Assembly (NCBI RefSeq): GCF_001042595.1
Contig: NZ_AP012326.1
Span: 682,001 to 746,000, forward strand
Direction of reading: 5' to 3'
DNA: 64,000 bases
Origin: Bifidobacterium dentium JCM 1195 = DSM 20436
GTDB taxonomy: Bacteria; Actinomycetota; Actinomycetes; Actinomycetales; Bifidobacteriaceae
The position numbers and the translations under genes were made by a program. Positions 8,597-17,364 of the stretch are shown in pieces. Position 1 is the stretch's first letter, and each line of letters begins with the position of its first letter. The notes under the pieces are model-generated. The model ran no database searches. It was not told where the DNA came from and was given only the letters and a program-made list of their open reading frames with translations.

Positions 8597-8757
8597 CGGC
8601 GTGGCCCGAAGGGTCGCTGGGCCGGCTGAGTTTCCTGCTGGCCCAACGGTTCGGCGGCACGCCGTGGCAATGGCGCGAGAGGGCCGACGAACGTGACTGG
8701 GGCACCGGCCTGAACCAGCTGATCAGGGAACAAGAGGAACGCGAAGCGAAGGGGTGA
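8306..8757 (+). CDS. Tail assembly chaperone, -1 frameshift product (GT-type)
   Basis: Reading slips back one base after codon 94 (CCT, ending 8587) and continues from 8587 to the stop at 8755-8757, adding about 56 residues (YGLTAWPEGSLGRLSFLLAQ onward). The downstream frame has no start codon with a ribosome site, yet its protein composition is natural and it ends 4 bases before the tape measure. The G/GT organisation with a conserved frameshift is established for dsDNA tailed phages. The product would be about 150 residues. Confidence 0.8.
8581..8587 (+). promoter_or_regulatory. Programmed -1 frameshift heptamer A_AAC_CCT
   Basis: In the frame of the upstream gene the codons read gcA AAC CCT, an exact X_XXY_YYZ slippery heptamer. 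It sits 7 bases before the upstream stop, within the overlap of the two chaperone frames. Confidence 0.8.
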
Positions 8758-8761
8758 GACC

Positions 8762-10624
8762 ATGGGCCGTTCGGCCATCATGTCGGTGAGAATCACCGGC
8801 AACGCGGACGACGCCGTCAAGGCGCTGGAGAGGACCACCACGAAGGCGGCCGCGTTCGGCTCGGCCCTGGGCGGTCTCGCGGTCAAGGGCGTGACCGCCC
8901 TGTGGGACACGGTCAAGGGCTTCACCTCAGACGTGATCGCCATGTCGGACGGCACCGACAAGTTCATGAACACCATGAGCTTCGCGGGCATCGACTCGTC
9001 GGCCGTGACCGCCGCCGCGCAGGCCGCCCGAAAGTACGCCGACGACACGGTGTACGACCTGTCCACCATCCAGAACACCACCGCGCAGCTGGCCGCGAAC
9101 GGCATCGGCAACTACACCGAGCTGACCGAGGCGGCCGGCAACCTCAACGCCGTGGCCGGCGGCAACGCCGACACCTTCAGATCGGTCGCGATGATGCTCA
9201 CCCAGACCGCGGGCGCGGGCAAGCTCACCACCGAGAACTGGAACCAGCTGGCTGACGCGATCCCGGGCGCGTCCGGCAAACTGCAGGAGGCGCTGCTCAA
9301 GAACGGCGCCTACACCGGCAACTTCCGCGACGCCATGGCCGACGGGCAGATCACCGCCGACGAGTTCAACCAGGCATTGCTGGACCTCGGTATGACGGAC
9401 GTGGCCAAACAGGCCGCGACCAGCACCCAGACCATCGAAGGCGCGATGGGCAACCTCGAGGCCGCCGTGACCGGCGGCCTGACGGACGCGTTCAACCTGT
9501 TCAAGCCGACCGTGACCGGCGCGATCAACACGGCCAGCGGCCTGGTGACCGATCTGGCCACGTCGGGCGTGGCGAACCTGCAGACGTTCTTCAACCAAGT
9601 CAAGGACACGGGCGCGTTCGACAGGCTCATCGCCGCCGGCAAAAGCGTGGGCGAGGGTTTCAAAAGCCTTTTCGACGGCGTGAGCGCCGTGGCCTCCGCC
9701 ATGACCGGCGGCCAGCCGGCCGGCACATCGTTCGGCAATATGCTCGACACGCTGGCCGGCGCGGCGGCCACCGTGGGCGGCTGGCTCAAGACCGCCGGCG
9801 ACTGGATCAGCCGGAACACGGACCTCGTGACCCCGCTGGTGGCCGCCATCGGCGGCGCGGTGGCCGTGGTCACCGCCGTAAGCACGGCCATGCAGGCGGC
9901 GGCCGCCGCGCAGGCGCTGCTCAACGCGGTCATGGCCGCGAACCCCATCATGCTCCTGGTCACGGCGATCGCCGCACTGGTCGCCGGGCTGGTCTGGTTC
10001 TTCACCCAGACCCAGACGGGCCGGCAGATCTGGTCCGACTTCACGGCGTTCATCTCGCAATGCGTGACCAGCATCGTGGGCTTCTTCACCTCGCTGGGGT
10101 CGTCCATCGGCACAGCGTTCACCAACGCGGCCAACGGCGCCAGGAACGTGTGGAACGGAGTGGTCGAATGGTTCGGTTCCATCCCGGGCAAGATCAAGGG
10201 CTTCTTCTCGAACGCCGGATCGATCCTCAAGGACGCGGGCGCGGCCATCATCAACGGTTTCCTCAACGGGCTCAAGGGCGCGTGGAGCAACGTGACCGGC
10301 TGGATAGGCGGCATCGGCGACTGGATCAAGGAACACAAGGGCCCGCCCGCCTACGACGCGGTCCTGCTGACCGACAACGGCCGGCTGATCATGCAGGGCT
10401 TCGCCAAAGGATTGAACCAGGGATTCGACACGTCCGTGGCGGCCGCCATCCGACGCGCCAACGGCAGGCTCGGCAAGATCGACCTGCACATGGGCACGGA
10501 CGGCACGGCCGCGGGCAACACCACCATATTCAATGTGACGGTCCAGGGCGAGGTGCTCGACAAGGAAGGCGTGGCCAAGGCGATCAGGAAGCTGTTGGAC
10601 GACTACGCGGACAGGCGGCGATGA
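8762..10624 (+). CDS. Tape measure protein
   Basis: A 620-residue, Ala/Gly/Thr-rich, mostly helical protein. The N-terminal TP901-type core reads TDKFMNTMSFAGIDSSAVTAAAQAARKYADDTVYDL in pieces, and a hydrophobic stretch of about 75 residues from VTPLVAAIGGAVAVVTAV onward probably crosses the host membrane. The C-terminal segment has GPPAYDAVLLTDNG. Tape measure length sets tail length; at roughly 1.5 angstrom per residue a tail near 90-95 nm is expected (inference). An AAGGGG ribosome site precedes ATG 8762. Confidence 0.92.
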   Translation: MGRSAIMSVRITGNADDAVKALERTTTKAAAFGSALGGLAVKGVTALWDTVKGFTSDVIAMSDGTDKFMNTMSFAGIDSSAVTAAAQAARKYADDTVYDLSTIQNTTAQLAANGIGNYTELTEAAGNLNAVAGGNADTFRSVAMMLTQTAGAGKLTTENWNQLADAIPGASGKLQEALLKNGAYTGNFRDAMADGQITADEFNQALLDLGMTDVAKQAATSTQTIEGAMGNLEAAVTGGLTDAFNLFKPTVTGAINTASGLVTDLATSGVANLQTFFNQVKDTGAFDRLIAAGKSVGEGFKSLFDGVSAVASAMTGGQPAGTSFGNMLDTLAGAAATVGGWLKTAGDWISRNTDLVTPLVAAIGGAVAVVTAVSTAMQAAAAAQALLNAVMAANPIMLLVTAIAALVAGLVWFFTQTQTGRQIWSDFTAFISQCVTSIVGFFTSLGSSIGTAFTNAANGARNVWNGVVEWFGSIPGKIKGFFSNAGSILKDAGAAIINGFLNGLKGAWSNVTGWIGGIGDWIKEHKGPPAYDAVLLTDNGRLIMQGFAKGLNQGFDTSVAAAIRRANGRLGKIDLHMGTDGTAAGNTTIFNVTVQGEVLDKEGVAKAIRKLLDDYADRRR

Positions 10625-12135
10625 TGAGACAACCGATGCTTTACGTGGACCGCGGGCAGGGTTGGGAGAACCTGACCGGCCATGCGGGCTCGCCCGCCGC
10701 GCTCTCCTCCTTCTCCATCGATTGGGGCTCGGCCTCGCCAAAGGAACAGCCCACGGTGAACGTGCTGCACTTCCGGCTGCTCGACCGCACCGGCATGCTG
10801 GCCGGCAACAGCACGCGCCTGGCCGGCATGAAGGTGCTGATCCAACTGTCGCGACGCCCCGCATGGCGCGACCTGAACGAACCGTCGTCCTGGAGCCGGC
10901 AGGCCGACACGCTCACCTGGGACGGTCTGCACCTCGCGCACCGGCCCGACCCGACCGAGGGGCCGGACCCGACCGCATTGACCATCTTCACCGGCAACAC
11001 CGCCACCGGCGGCGAGATCGAACAGCGTGCCGACGGAACCTACCTGCTCGACCTGTACGCCAACGCGCAACTGGTCAGGGCCGGCCGCACCACGCAGCAG
11101 GGACCCGTCTCGACGGACGCGAGCCTGACGGGCCTGCACTGGACCGGCAGCGCGGCGCAACGCGTGGACGAGATCAACCGGCGGCTCACGACGCTCGGCT
11201 GCCCGCCACTGTCGGACGAGGCCGTGACATGGCTCAAAACCAACGCGCCCACGCCCGCACCCTACGAGGCGGATTCCCATCCCGACCTGTCCACCATCCT
11301 GCACTCACTGGCCGCCACCCATCCCGACCTGCCGCTCTACTACGAGCGTCACCGGCACGGTTCCGAAAACCTCGACCTCGTATTCGCGGGCCGGCCGGCG
11401 GCCATCACCATGCACGCCGACGGCCGGCTGACCGTCGAGGGAGCGGGCCTGGAACAGGAAGCCGCGCCCGCCGACGCCATCACCGTGGACGACACCGTGC
11501 TGACCATGCCCGCTCCCATCTGCCAGGTGACGCTCAAGACACGCGCGGTCAAATGGGACGAATCCGGAAACAGGTTCGCCTTCGAGGACGACGAGGTGGA
11601 CATCACCGACCGCGGACGCCTGCCGGCCAATCTCACGGAAACCACCGCCGCGGCGACGTTCTCGTCGGACGCCATCACACGCGACGATTCCGGCGGCCGT
11701 TGGAAAGGCGGCGTATGGGCCCCCACCGACACGCAGCGCGACCAGTGGGCCGAATGGCTGGCCGTGCAGACATTGAGACTACGGCCCAAAAGCCTGACGG
11801 CAAGCAGCCGACGGCTCGACATCGACCTGTTCGAGCAGGCATTGCAGCCGACGGCGAGCCTGTGGGCATTCGTCAGCACCCGGTATACCAAACTGCTGTC
11901 GGACGACGGCACGCCGGCCACGTCGGGCGCCTGGCTCGCCACGGGCGGCACCCTTTCGTTCGACTGGCGCGACGGGATGCCGGTGCTGTCCAACGAGCTG
12001 GATGTCAGCCCGCTGCCCATGCGTCCCAGCACGCTCAGCCGGTGGCGGGACCTCGAACCCATCGGCATCGCCTGGAAGGACATGCCCGCGTTCACATGGG
12101 GCGAGATGTCGCAGATCACCTACTTCACCGATTAA
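10621..12135 (+). CDS. Tail tip/baseplate protein, 504 aa
   Basis: Starts at ATG 10621, overlapping the tape measure stop by 4 bases. The protein is beta-rich with many Trp and Asp residues, and its N-terminal part (MLYVDRGQGWENLTG, FSIDWGSASP) resembles distal tail/minor tail proteins that follow the tape measure in actinobacterial siphoviruses. No enzymatic motif is visible. The cluster around SLTASSRRLDIDLFEQAL and the aromatic C-terminus suggest a structural hub role. The family assignment comes from position. Confidence 0.7.
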   Translation: MMRQPMLYVDRGQGWENLTGHAGSPAALSSFSIDWGSASPKEQPTVNVLHFRLLDRTGMLAGNSTRLAGMKVLIQLSRRPAWRDLNEPSSWSRQADTLTWDGLHLAHRPDPTEGPDPTALTIFTGNTATGGEIEQRADGTYLLDLYANAQLVRAGRTTQQGPVSTDASLTGLHWTGSAAQRVDEINRRLTTLGCPPLSDEAVTWLKTNAPTPAPYEADSHPDLSTILHSLAATHPDLPLYYERHRHGSENLDLVFAGRPAAITMHADGRLTVEGAGLEQEAAPADAITVDDTVLTMPAPICQVTLKTRAVKWDESGNRFAFEDDEVDITDRGRLPANLTETTAAATFSSDAITRDDSGGRWKGGVWAPTDTQRDQWAEWLAVQTLRLRPKSLTASSRRLDIDLFEQALQPTASLWAFVSTRYTKLLSDDGTPATSGAWLATGGTLSFDWRDGMPVLSNELDVSPLPMRPSTLSRWRDLEPIGIAWKDMPAFTWGEMSQITYFTD

Positions 12136-12150
12136 ACAGAAAGGACCATC

Positions 12151-13377
12151 ATGGCAAACGAATCCTTCGACCCGTCCAAGATGCCCACGACGCCCCGCTA
12201 CGGCATCCGCTATCCGGGCGCCACCGACCTGGTGCGCTACGCGTCGCAGCAGTTCAAGGCCATGGCCGAAAGCATCGACGACAAGATCGACACGTTGCCC
12301 GCCTCGGTCACCGCGCGCGTGGACCAGGCGGCCACGCAGGCCGCGGCCAGCGCTCAGACGGCCCAGGCGGCCGCCGCGACGGCCGGAACCCTGGCCGACC
12401 AGAACATGGCCGCCAACCTGAACAACAAGGACTCGAAGACATCCCTCGCGCTCGACAAGGTACTGAACAACGGGCCGCGCTGGCGTAACGCCGTGATCAT
12501 CGGCGACAGCCTGTGCAGGGGACACTATTCCAGCGCGGACCATGACGGCCAGGGCATCGGCGACGTGGTGTGCAGGATCCTGGGCATAGCAAGCGTGCAG
12601 AACGTGGCCGTGTCCGGCAGCGGCTTCACCGTCGGCGGGACCAACACGTTCATCAACCAGTGGAACCGCGTGACCAACAAGGCCGACGTCGATCTGGTCC
12701 TGGTCATCGGCGGCGTGAACGACAACAACAACGACTGCGGCGCGGCCTGCACGCAACTGGTCAACGCGATCCGCACCTCGGCCGCCAACGCCCGCATCTA
12801 CGTATTCCCCGTGGCCGGAGGCCTCGGCCTCGGACTGGCCGGCCACTACACGGCCCTGCACTCCATCAACAACGCGATCATCGCCCTGCCGGGCCAACAT
12901 CGCGGCGTGGTCCTGATGCAGGGCTGCCACAGGTGGGGCCAGATGATCGCGGAAAGCCAAGCGGACGGCACCATCCACATGAAGAAGGAAGGCTACGAGG
13001 CATGGGCTCGTATCGCGGCGCGCCTGATGCTGTCGGGCCAGAACACGTTCTGGCCCGAATACGCGCGCGACCTGAACGTGACCAGCATCAGCGGCGACCC
13101 GCTGTTCGACCAGATCCAGTGCAAGCGGTTCATCGAGGTCAACGGCACGATCACCCTGCAGATCCGCGCGCACACCGGCCGCGCCATCGACACCGGATTC
13201 ACCGTATTCACGGCGGACAAGTACCTGTGCGGCGACATCACGACCAAATACCTCCAATGCGGCGCGGGACTGGATTCATACCTGACCGTGGAGAGCGGCG
13301 GTCTGAAGGTGCAGATGGCACAACTGCCCAAGGACAAGTGGGTGCTGATCGAATCCTCCTGGATCGCGGGCATGTGA
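12151..13377 (+). CDS. Tail protein with SGNH/GDSL hydrolase domain
   Basis: 408 residues in three parts. Residues 1-100 are a helical, Ala-rich anchoring segment. Residues about 112-290 are an SGNH hydrolase with block I IIGDSLCRG (Ser120), GGVND (Asn190/Asp191) and ADGTIHM (Asp272/His276). The C-terminal 110 residues are beta-rich and may bind a ligand. SGNH esterases in phage tail proteins deacylate surface polysaccharides. Position after the tail-tip gene and before lysis genes makes this the best receptor-binding candidate. Confidence 0.85.
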   Translation: MANESFDPSKMPTTPRYGIRYPGATDLVRYASQQFKAMAESIDDKIDTLPASVTARVDQAATQAAASAQTAQAAAATAGTLADQNMAANLNNKDSKTSLALDKVLNNGPRWRNAVIIGDSLCRGHYSSADHDGQGIGDVVCRILGIASVQNVAVSGSGFTVGGTNTFINQWNRVTNKADVDLVLVIGGVNDNNNDCGAACTQLVNAIRTSAANARIYVFPVAGGLGLGLAGHYTALHSINNAIIALPGQHRGVVLMQGCHRWGQMIAESQADGTIHMKKEGYEAWARIAARLMLSGQNTFWPEYARDLNVTSISGDPLFDQIQCKRFIEVNGTITLQIRAHTGRAIDTGFTVFTADKYLCGDITTKYLQCGAGLDSYLTVESGGLKVQMAQLPKDKWVLIESSWIAGM

Positions 13378-13379
13378 CC

Positions 13380-13622
13380 ATGACGTTCGATGTGCTCATC
13401 GCATTGATCACGACCGGCGGAGTGATCGTCGGCGCCCTGCTCGGCTTCGCGGGAACGTCCGTCAGGAACCGGCTCGACGCCTACCGGATCGCGCAGGACA
13501 TGCAACAGGACAACCAGAAGCTCTGGCAGTGGAACCGCCAGCTCGTGGACCACATCTACAAGAATCTGGGCCCACCGCCGCCACGGCCGCCGGACGACCT
13601 GTTCAAACACGACAACGACTAG
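13380..13622 (+). CDS. Small single-pass membrane protein (lysis cassette)
   Basis: 80 residues. An N-terminal hydrophobic segment (VLIALITTGGVIVGALLGFAG) is followed by a charged, coiled tail and a proline-rich C-terminus (GPPPPRPPDD). It starts at ATG 13380, overlapping the tail-protein stop region, and precedes the endolysin. It could be a holin partner, antiholin or spanin-like anchor. With one membrane segment it is less holin-like than the 14411 gene. Confidence 0.65.
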   Translation: MTFDVLIALITTGGVIVGALLGFAGTSVRNRLDAYRIAQDMQQDNQKLWQWNRQLVDHIYKNLGPPPPRPPDDLFKHDND

Positions 13623-13634
13623 GAAGGAGAACAA

Positions 13635-14414
13635 TTGGCGGACCTCAACACACTGTGCGCGCGCATGCGCTACTGGTGTCAGACCGCGAACATGGGCTAC
13701 TCACAGACCGACCGGTGGCATTTCGACCCGGCCGGCGGCAACTGCGACTGCAGCAGCCTGGTGATCCACTGCCTGCAGGAAGCGGGATTCGATACCGGCA
13801 GCGCCGGATACACGGGCGACCTGAGCCGGAACCTGACCAGCCGCGGCTGGACGAGACTGCCCGCCGACGGCCATCCGATGGCCGGCGACATCCTGCTGAA
13901 CGACGCCGATCACGTCGCCGTCTACCTGGGCGACGGCCTGCTGGCGCAGGCCAGCATCAGCGAAACGGGCGGCATCACCGGCACGGCCGGCGACCAGACG
14001 AACGGCGAGACGAACGTCTCACCCTACTACGACTACCCATGGGATTGCTATTTACGATACGAAGGAGAAACCATGCCAACGGCACAGGAGATCGCGGAAG
14101 CGGTCTGGGATTTCGAGCAGAACGGCGTCAAATGCCGCGACAGGCTGCAAGGCACCGACGAGGCCGCCAACGCGGCGGCCGAAAGGGTCTGGACGTTCCT
14201 CATCCAGGGCGTTCAGGCACGCGACCGGCTCTACGGACTCGACAACATCCAGACGCCACAGCTCGCGGCCACCGTGGCGGCCCAGTCGGCGGCGCTCGAG
14301 ACATTGGCCAAAAGCGTGGGCACCGACCCCGACACCATCGCGGCCAGCGTGGAACAAGCCGTCAAGGCGAGACTCGCCACGCTCAGAATCACAGTGGAAG
14401 GAGACCAGTCATGA
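13635..14414 (+). CDS. Endolysin, NlpC/P60-type peptidase
   Basis: 259 residues starting at TTG 13635 behind a strong AAGGAGA site. The N-terminal 140 residues contain NCDCSSLVIHCLQ (catalytic Cys39), then HPMAGDILLND and DHVAVYLGDG (His93), the NlpC/P60 Cys-His arrangement that cuts cell-wall peptides. The C-terminal part, beginning MPTAQEIAEAVWDFEQNGV, has two similar WDFEQNGVKCRDRL/WTFLIQGVQARDRL units, likely wall-binding or oligomerisation repeats. No signal peptide is present, so it depends on the holin. Confidence 0.88.
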   Translation: MADLNTLCARMRYWCQTANMGYSQTDRWHFDPAGGNCDCSSLVIHCLQEAGFDTGSAGYTGDLSRNLTSRGWTRLPADGHPMAGDILLNDADHVAVYLGDGLLAQASISETGGITGTAGDQTNGETNVSPYYDYPWDCYLRYEGETMPTAQEIAEAVWDFEQNGVKCRDRLQGTDEAANAAAERVWTFLIQGVQARDRLYGLDNIQTPQLAATVAAQSAALETLAKSVGTDPDTIAASVEQAVKARLATLRITVEGDQS

Positions 14415-14653
14415 GCAACACGCCAAACATCGCGGATCACGCATCCGACACCAGTCAGGACACCTACCGGCCCGTCTTCAACGACACCGTGCGGACAGGG
14501 ATCTACCTGCTCAGCCTTGTCTGCGTGATCGTCGGTTTCGGATTCTCCCGGTTCGGCGACCCCGCCATCGGCGATTACATCACCACGGCCGGCGGGATCC
14601 TCGCCGCGGGATTCGGCGTAGCCTACAACCCGCTACGCATGAACGCGAAGTGA
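14411..14653 (+). CDS. Putative holin
   Basis: 80 residues, starting at ATG 14411 in a 4-base overlap with the endolysin stop. Two membrane segments (GIYLLSLVCVIVGFGFS and YITTAGGILAAGFGVAY) are preceded by a polar N-terminus and followed by a short basic tail. Two-segment holins next to endolysins form timed membrane lesions that release the lysin. The gene converges on the integrase, with a 21-base 3' overlap. Confidence 0.8.
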   Translation: MSNTPNIADHASDTSQDTYRPVFNDTVRTGIYLLSLVCVIVGFGFSRFGDPAIGDYITTAGGILAAGFGVAYNPLRMNAK

Positions 14654-15478
14654 GCTGACCACCTTACGGAGTTCCTCGGGCGGCATGGCCACGTACCTTT
14701 GCGTCGTGGCCACGCTGCTATGCCCGAGAAGCGTGGACACCGCCAGAAGATCATGTGTCGCCAGATACGCCTGCGTGGCGGCCCTGTGCCGGAGACTGTG
14801 CGTCCCGTACGATTGAGGCAGCGCACTGCCTACGATCTTGCCAACCCGGCCGGCGGTGAGATGGCTGATTCCGTGATCGTTACGGGACGGGAACAGCCAG
14901 CCGTCCCCAGTCTGACGGATTCGCACGGCCAGATCCTGCGGCAACGGTATCAGCCGCTGCTTATCGCCCTTGCCAACGACCCGCAATAGCGCATTATCGG
15001 CCGGCCCGACCACATCACGACCGGACACCTTCGCTATCTCGCTCCTGCGTAGCCCCAGTTCGGCCCCGAGCCTGACCATGAGCCGGTCACGTTCGGACAG
15101 GCCATCCATCGCCTCCCTGATACCGGTTTCCGGGCAGGGACGAGGGTGTGGCTTCGATCCCGCGACATGTGGCAGTCCGATGGCCGGATTGTCGGATCTC
15201 AGGTCGTGATCGACGCACCAGTCGAAATAGCTCGTCAACGTCGCCCGTATCCCCTTGCGTGTCTCGGCCGAAAGACCTTCCCGTCCCATCCATTTCTCGC
15301 AATCGGCGCGCGTGACGTTTTCCGGCGGCTTGCCGGCAAGATAATGCACGAAACCCCATAGTTTCACCCGTCTCGTCTTAATGGTGCTCGGCATCCTTCC
15401 CGCCGCTCTCAGATATGTCAGCCACTGATCCACGCTTTGTTCCCAGGTCTGCGGGAACGGTTCAGGTCGCAATCGCAT
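14633..15478 (-). CDS. int: Tyrosine site-specific integrase (prophage)
   Basis: 281 residues with an N-terminal SAM-like core-binding domain (WEQSVDQWLTYLRAAG) and a C-terminal catalytic domain. Catalytic residues are R134/R135 (LGLRRSEIAK), H227 and R230 (HSLRHR), H253 (LLGHSS) and nucleophile Y262 (QRYV). ATG 15478 is used because GGAGGT lies 7 bases upstream; the ATG at 15493 lacks a site. The gene sits at the prophage end beside tRNA-Met, its presumed target. A 7-bp-arm inverted repeat (15483-15501) covers its ribosome site and may modulate it. Confidence 0.95.
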   Translation of the reverse strand: MRLRPEPFPQTWEQSVDQWLTYLRAAGRMPSTIKTRRVKLWGFVHYLAGKPPENVTRADCEKWMGREGLSAETRKGIRATLTSYFDWCVDHDLRSDNPAIGLPHVAGSKPHPRPCPETGIREAMDGLSERDRLMVRLGAELGLRRSEIAKVSGRDVVGPADNALLRVVGKGDKQRLIPLPQDLAVRIRQTGDGWLFPSRNDHGISHLTAGRVGKIVGSALPQSYGTHSLRHRAATQAYLATHDLLAVSTLLGHSSVATTQRYVAMPPEELRKVVSSLRVHA

Positions 15479-15529
15479 TTTGACCACCTCCATCAGGTGG
15501 TGATACTATGCTTTAGCCGATTATGGCGT

Positions 15530-15603
15530 GGGGTGTTAGCTCAGTCGGTTAGAGCAGCGAACTCATAATTCGTCGGTCCGGGGTTCAAGCCCCCGACGCC
15601 CCA
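15530..15603 (+). tRNA. tRNA-Met (anticodon CAT)
   Basis: A full cloverleaf is readable: acceptor GGGGTGT pairs with ACGCCCC plus discriminator A; D arm GCTC/GAGC; anticodon stem GCGAA/TTCGT with loop CTCATAA; T arm GTTCAAG flanked by GGGG/CCCC. The 3' CCA is not encoded. The prophage lies on the 5' side, so recombination must have occurred within or just upstream of the 5' part of the gene. CAT could in principle be read as tRNA-Ile2 after lysidine modification, but the elongator Met form is more likely. Confidence 0.93.
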
Positions 15604-15671
15604 CTGGTTGATTTATGCGGCTTGCGTCAGATCCAGGAATCTGAAGCCGCTACCCACCCTTTGCAATAAGT

Positions 15672-15723
15672 CGTCACGGGCTTGTACCGTGGACCCGCCG
15701 GTCCACGGTACAAGCCCGTGACG
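15672..15723. repeat. Perfect 23-bp inverted repeat between tRNA-Met and rpmE
   Basis: Arms 15672-15694 and 15701-15723 are exact complements around a 6-base loop (ccgccg). No T-tract follows. The right arm runs into a partial copy of the tRNA 3' end. Confidence 0.9.
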
Positions 15724-15729
15724 CCCCAC
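15711..15729 (+). repeat. Partial copy of the tRNA-Met 3' end
   Basis: CAAGCCCGTGACGCCCCAC matches the tRNA 3' end and flank at 15586-15604 in 17 of 19 positions, 125 bp downstream. This is the kind of remnant left by integrative elements that duplicate a tRNA 3' end. Confidence 0.6.
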
Positions 15730-15793
15730 CATTCCCTCCGGGCATTGGCAGGTACGGTTTTACCGCCGGCCAAGAAGCGCTCAGCGAACAGAT

Positions 15794-15821
15794 GAGACAA
15801 AGTCCGGCCTTCTGCTATAAT
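15794..15821 (+). promoter_or_regulatory. Probable rpmE promoter
   Basis: GAGACA at 15794-15799 is followed after 16 bases by a consensus TATAAT at 15816-15821. This is 76 bases before the rpmE start, on the host side of the inverted repeat. Confidence 0.6.
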
Positions 15822-15896
15822 CCCAAAGGTTATCCGGTTCACGCTCTGCCATAGGGGCATTGCGACCCGGGTTCCCCGAATCTCTAGGAGACAATT

Positions 15897-16109
15897 ATGC
15901 AGCAGGGTATTCATCCTGATTATCACGCAGTGCAGGTTACCTGCTCTTGCGGCAACACCTTCGTGACCCGTTCCACCGCCAAGAGCGATCATATGACCGT
16001 CGACGTGTGCTCGAGCTGCCACCCGTTCTATACCGGCAAGCAGAAGATCCTCGACACCGGTGGTCGCGTGGCCCGCTTCGAGAAGCGCTACGGCAAGAAG
16101 GCCAAGTGA
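15897..16109 (+). CDS. rpmE: Ribosomal protein bL31 (zinc-binding form)
   Basis: 70 residues with the C+ signature: CSCGNTF (Cys16, Cys18) and [15 protein letters not shown] (Cys37, Cys40), which bind zinc. bL31 bridges the 50S and 30S subunits. An AGGAG site precedes ATG 15897, and a strong terminator follows. It is a single transcription unit between the tRNA and prfA. Zinc-containing L31 is normally expressed when zinc is sufficient; no Zur box was identified here. Confidence 0.97.
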   Translation: MQQGIHPDYHAVQVTCSCGNTFVTRSTAKSDHMTVDVCSSCHPFYTGKQKILDTGGRVARFEKRYGKKAK

Positions 16110-16130
16110 TTCTTATTGCCTAGGCAATGA

Positions 16131-16163
16131 AAACGCCAGCCCGTTATGGACTGGCGTTTTTTC
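16131..16163 (+). terminator. Intrinsic terminator after rpmE
   Basis: AAACGCCAG (16131-16139) pairs with CTGGCGTTT (16151-16159), followed by a T-tract. Confidence 0.9.
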
Positions 16164-16267
16164 GTTTCCGGGGCACCTTATATGATGAACAGGTTGAGTA
16201 GGTTTCGGCGACGCTGAAAAACCGTGAACAAGTCGCTGAAAATCATGAAGTAAAGAAAAGGCGTACA

Positions 16268-17356
16268 TTGGCAGACGAACAGTTCCCCGCAGCGGTCACC
16301 GCGCTTGAGGAATACCGCAATATCGAACAGCAGATGGCCGAGCCGGAAGTCGCATCGGATCCCGACAAGATGCGCAAGCTGGGTCGTCGCCATGCCGAGC
16401 TTGGCGCAATCGTCTCCGCCTACACCGCCTATAAGCAGACGAAGGATGATCTGGAAGCCGCCAAGGAAATGGCTTCCGAAGACCCGGACTTCGCCGAAGA
16501 AGCCAAGCGACTGGAAAACGAATTGCCGGAGATCGAGGAGAAGCTGCGCACCGCGTTGATTCCGCGCGATCCGGACGATGCCCGCGACACGATCATGGAG
16601 ATCAAGGCCGGCACCGGCGGCGAGGAGGCCGCATTGTTCGCCGGCGACCTGCTGCGCATGTATATGAGGTATGCGGAGAAGCGTGGCTGGGCAGTGACCC
16701 TGCAAAGCGAGAACACCACCGAATTGGGCGGCGTCAAGGACGTTCAGCTGGCCATCCGCGCCAAGGGAACGCCTGCGCCGGAAGACGGCGTGTGGGCGTC
16801 GCTCAAGTATGAGGGCGGCGTGCACCGTGTGCAGCGTATCCCCGTGACCGAATCGCAGGGCCGCATCCAGACTTCCGCGGCCGGCGTAATCGTGTTCCCG
16901 GAAGCTGATGAGGATGACGATGAGATCGATATCGATCCGAAGGATCTCAAGATCGATATCTTCATGAGCTCCGGTCCGGGCGGACAGTCCGTGAACACCA
17001 CCTATTCCGCGGTGCGTATGACGCACATTCCGACCGGCATCGTGGTGAGCATGCAGGATGAGAAAAGCCAGATCCAGAATCGTGCGTCCGCATTGCGCGT
17101 GCTCAAGAGCCGTCTGCTTGCCATGAAGCATGAGGAGGAAGCGGCCCAGGCCGCCGACATGCGTCATTCGCAGGTGCGTTCGCTGGACCGTTCCGAGCGT
17201 ATTCGTACGTACAATTTCCCGGAGAATCGCATTGTCGATCACCGCACCAATTACAAGGCCTACAATCTTGACGCCGTGCTTGACGGCGATTTGCAGGCCG
17301 TGATCGACAGTGACATTCAGGCGGATGAGGCCGACCGTCTTGCCAATCAGAAGTAA
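16268..17356 (+). CDS. prfA: Peptide chain release factor 1
   Basis: 362 residues, start TTG 16268. Recognises UAA/UAG: domain 2 carries RIPVTES, the PxT-type anticodon-mimic region, and domain 3 carries the universal GGQ ([12 protein letters not shown]) that triggers peptidyl-tRNA hydrolysis. The Gln of GGQ is the substrate of the methyltransferase encoded by the next gene, 8 bases downstream. That prfA-prmC pairing is a conserved functional operon. Length is normal for the family. Confidence 0.97.
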   Translation: MADEQFPAAVTALEEYRNIEQQMAEPEVASDPDKMRKLGRRHAELGAIVSAYTAYKQTKDDLEAAKEMASEDPDFAEEAKRLENELPEIEEKLRTALIPRDPDDARDTIMEIKAGTGGEEAALFAGDLLRMYMRYAEKRGWAVTLQSENTTELGGVKDVQLAIRAKGTPAPEDGVWASLKYEGGVHRVQRIPVTESQGRIQTSAAGVIVFPEADEDDDEIDIDPKDLKIDIFMSSGPGGQSVNTTYSAVRMTHIPTGIVVSMQDEKSQIQNRASALRVLKSRLLAMKHEEEAAQAADMRHSQVRSLDRSERIRTYNFPENRIVDHRTNYKAYNLDAVLDGDLQAVIDSDIQADEADRLANQK

Positions 17357-17364
17357 GGGTTCGA

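Larger units (their letters stand above)
1..15529. mobile_element. Siphovirus-type prophage (late half), right end at tRNA-Met
   Basis: An uninterrupted phage late operon on the + strand (packaging, head, tail, lysis) is followed by a convergent tyrosine integrase that ends 52 bp before a tRNA-Met gene. Bifidobacterial prophages integrated at tRNA-Met are established knowledge. The left end, with early and regulatory genes, lies outside the window, so the left attachment site cannot be read and the exact right junction, somewhere between about 15480 and 15603, stays open. Structural genes overlap or abut by a few bases, as expected for one late transcript, and no inactivating lesion is seen. 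The prophage may therefore be intact. Confidence 0.93.

Noticed and set aside
15672..15723. Large palindrome as a tRNA terminator
   Set aside because: It lacks a T-tract and is fused to a copy of the tRNA 3' end, so a recombination scar is a better explanation.
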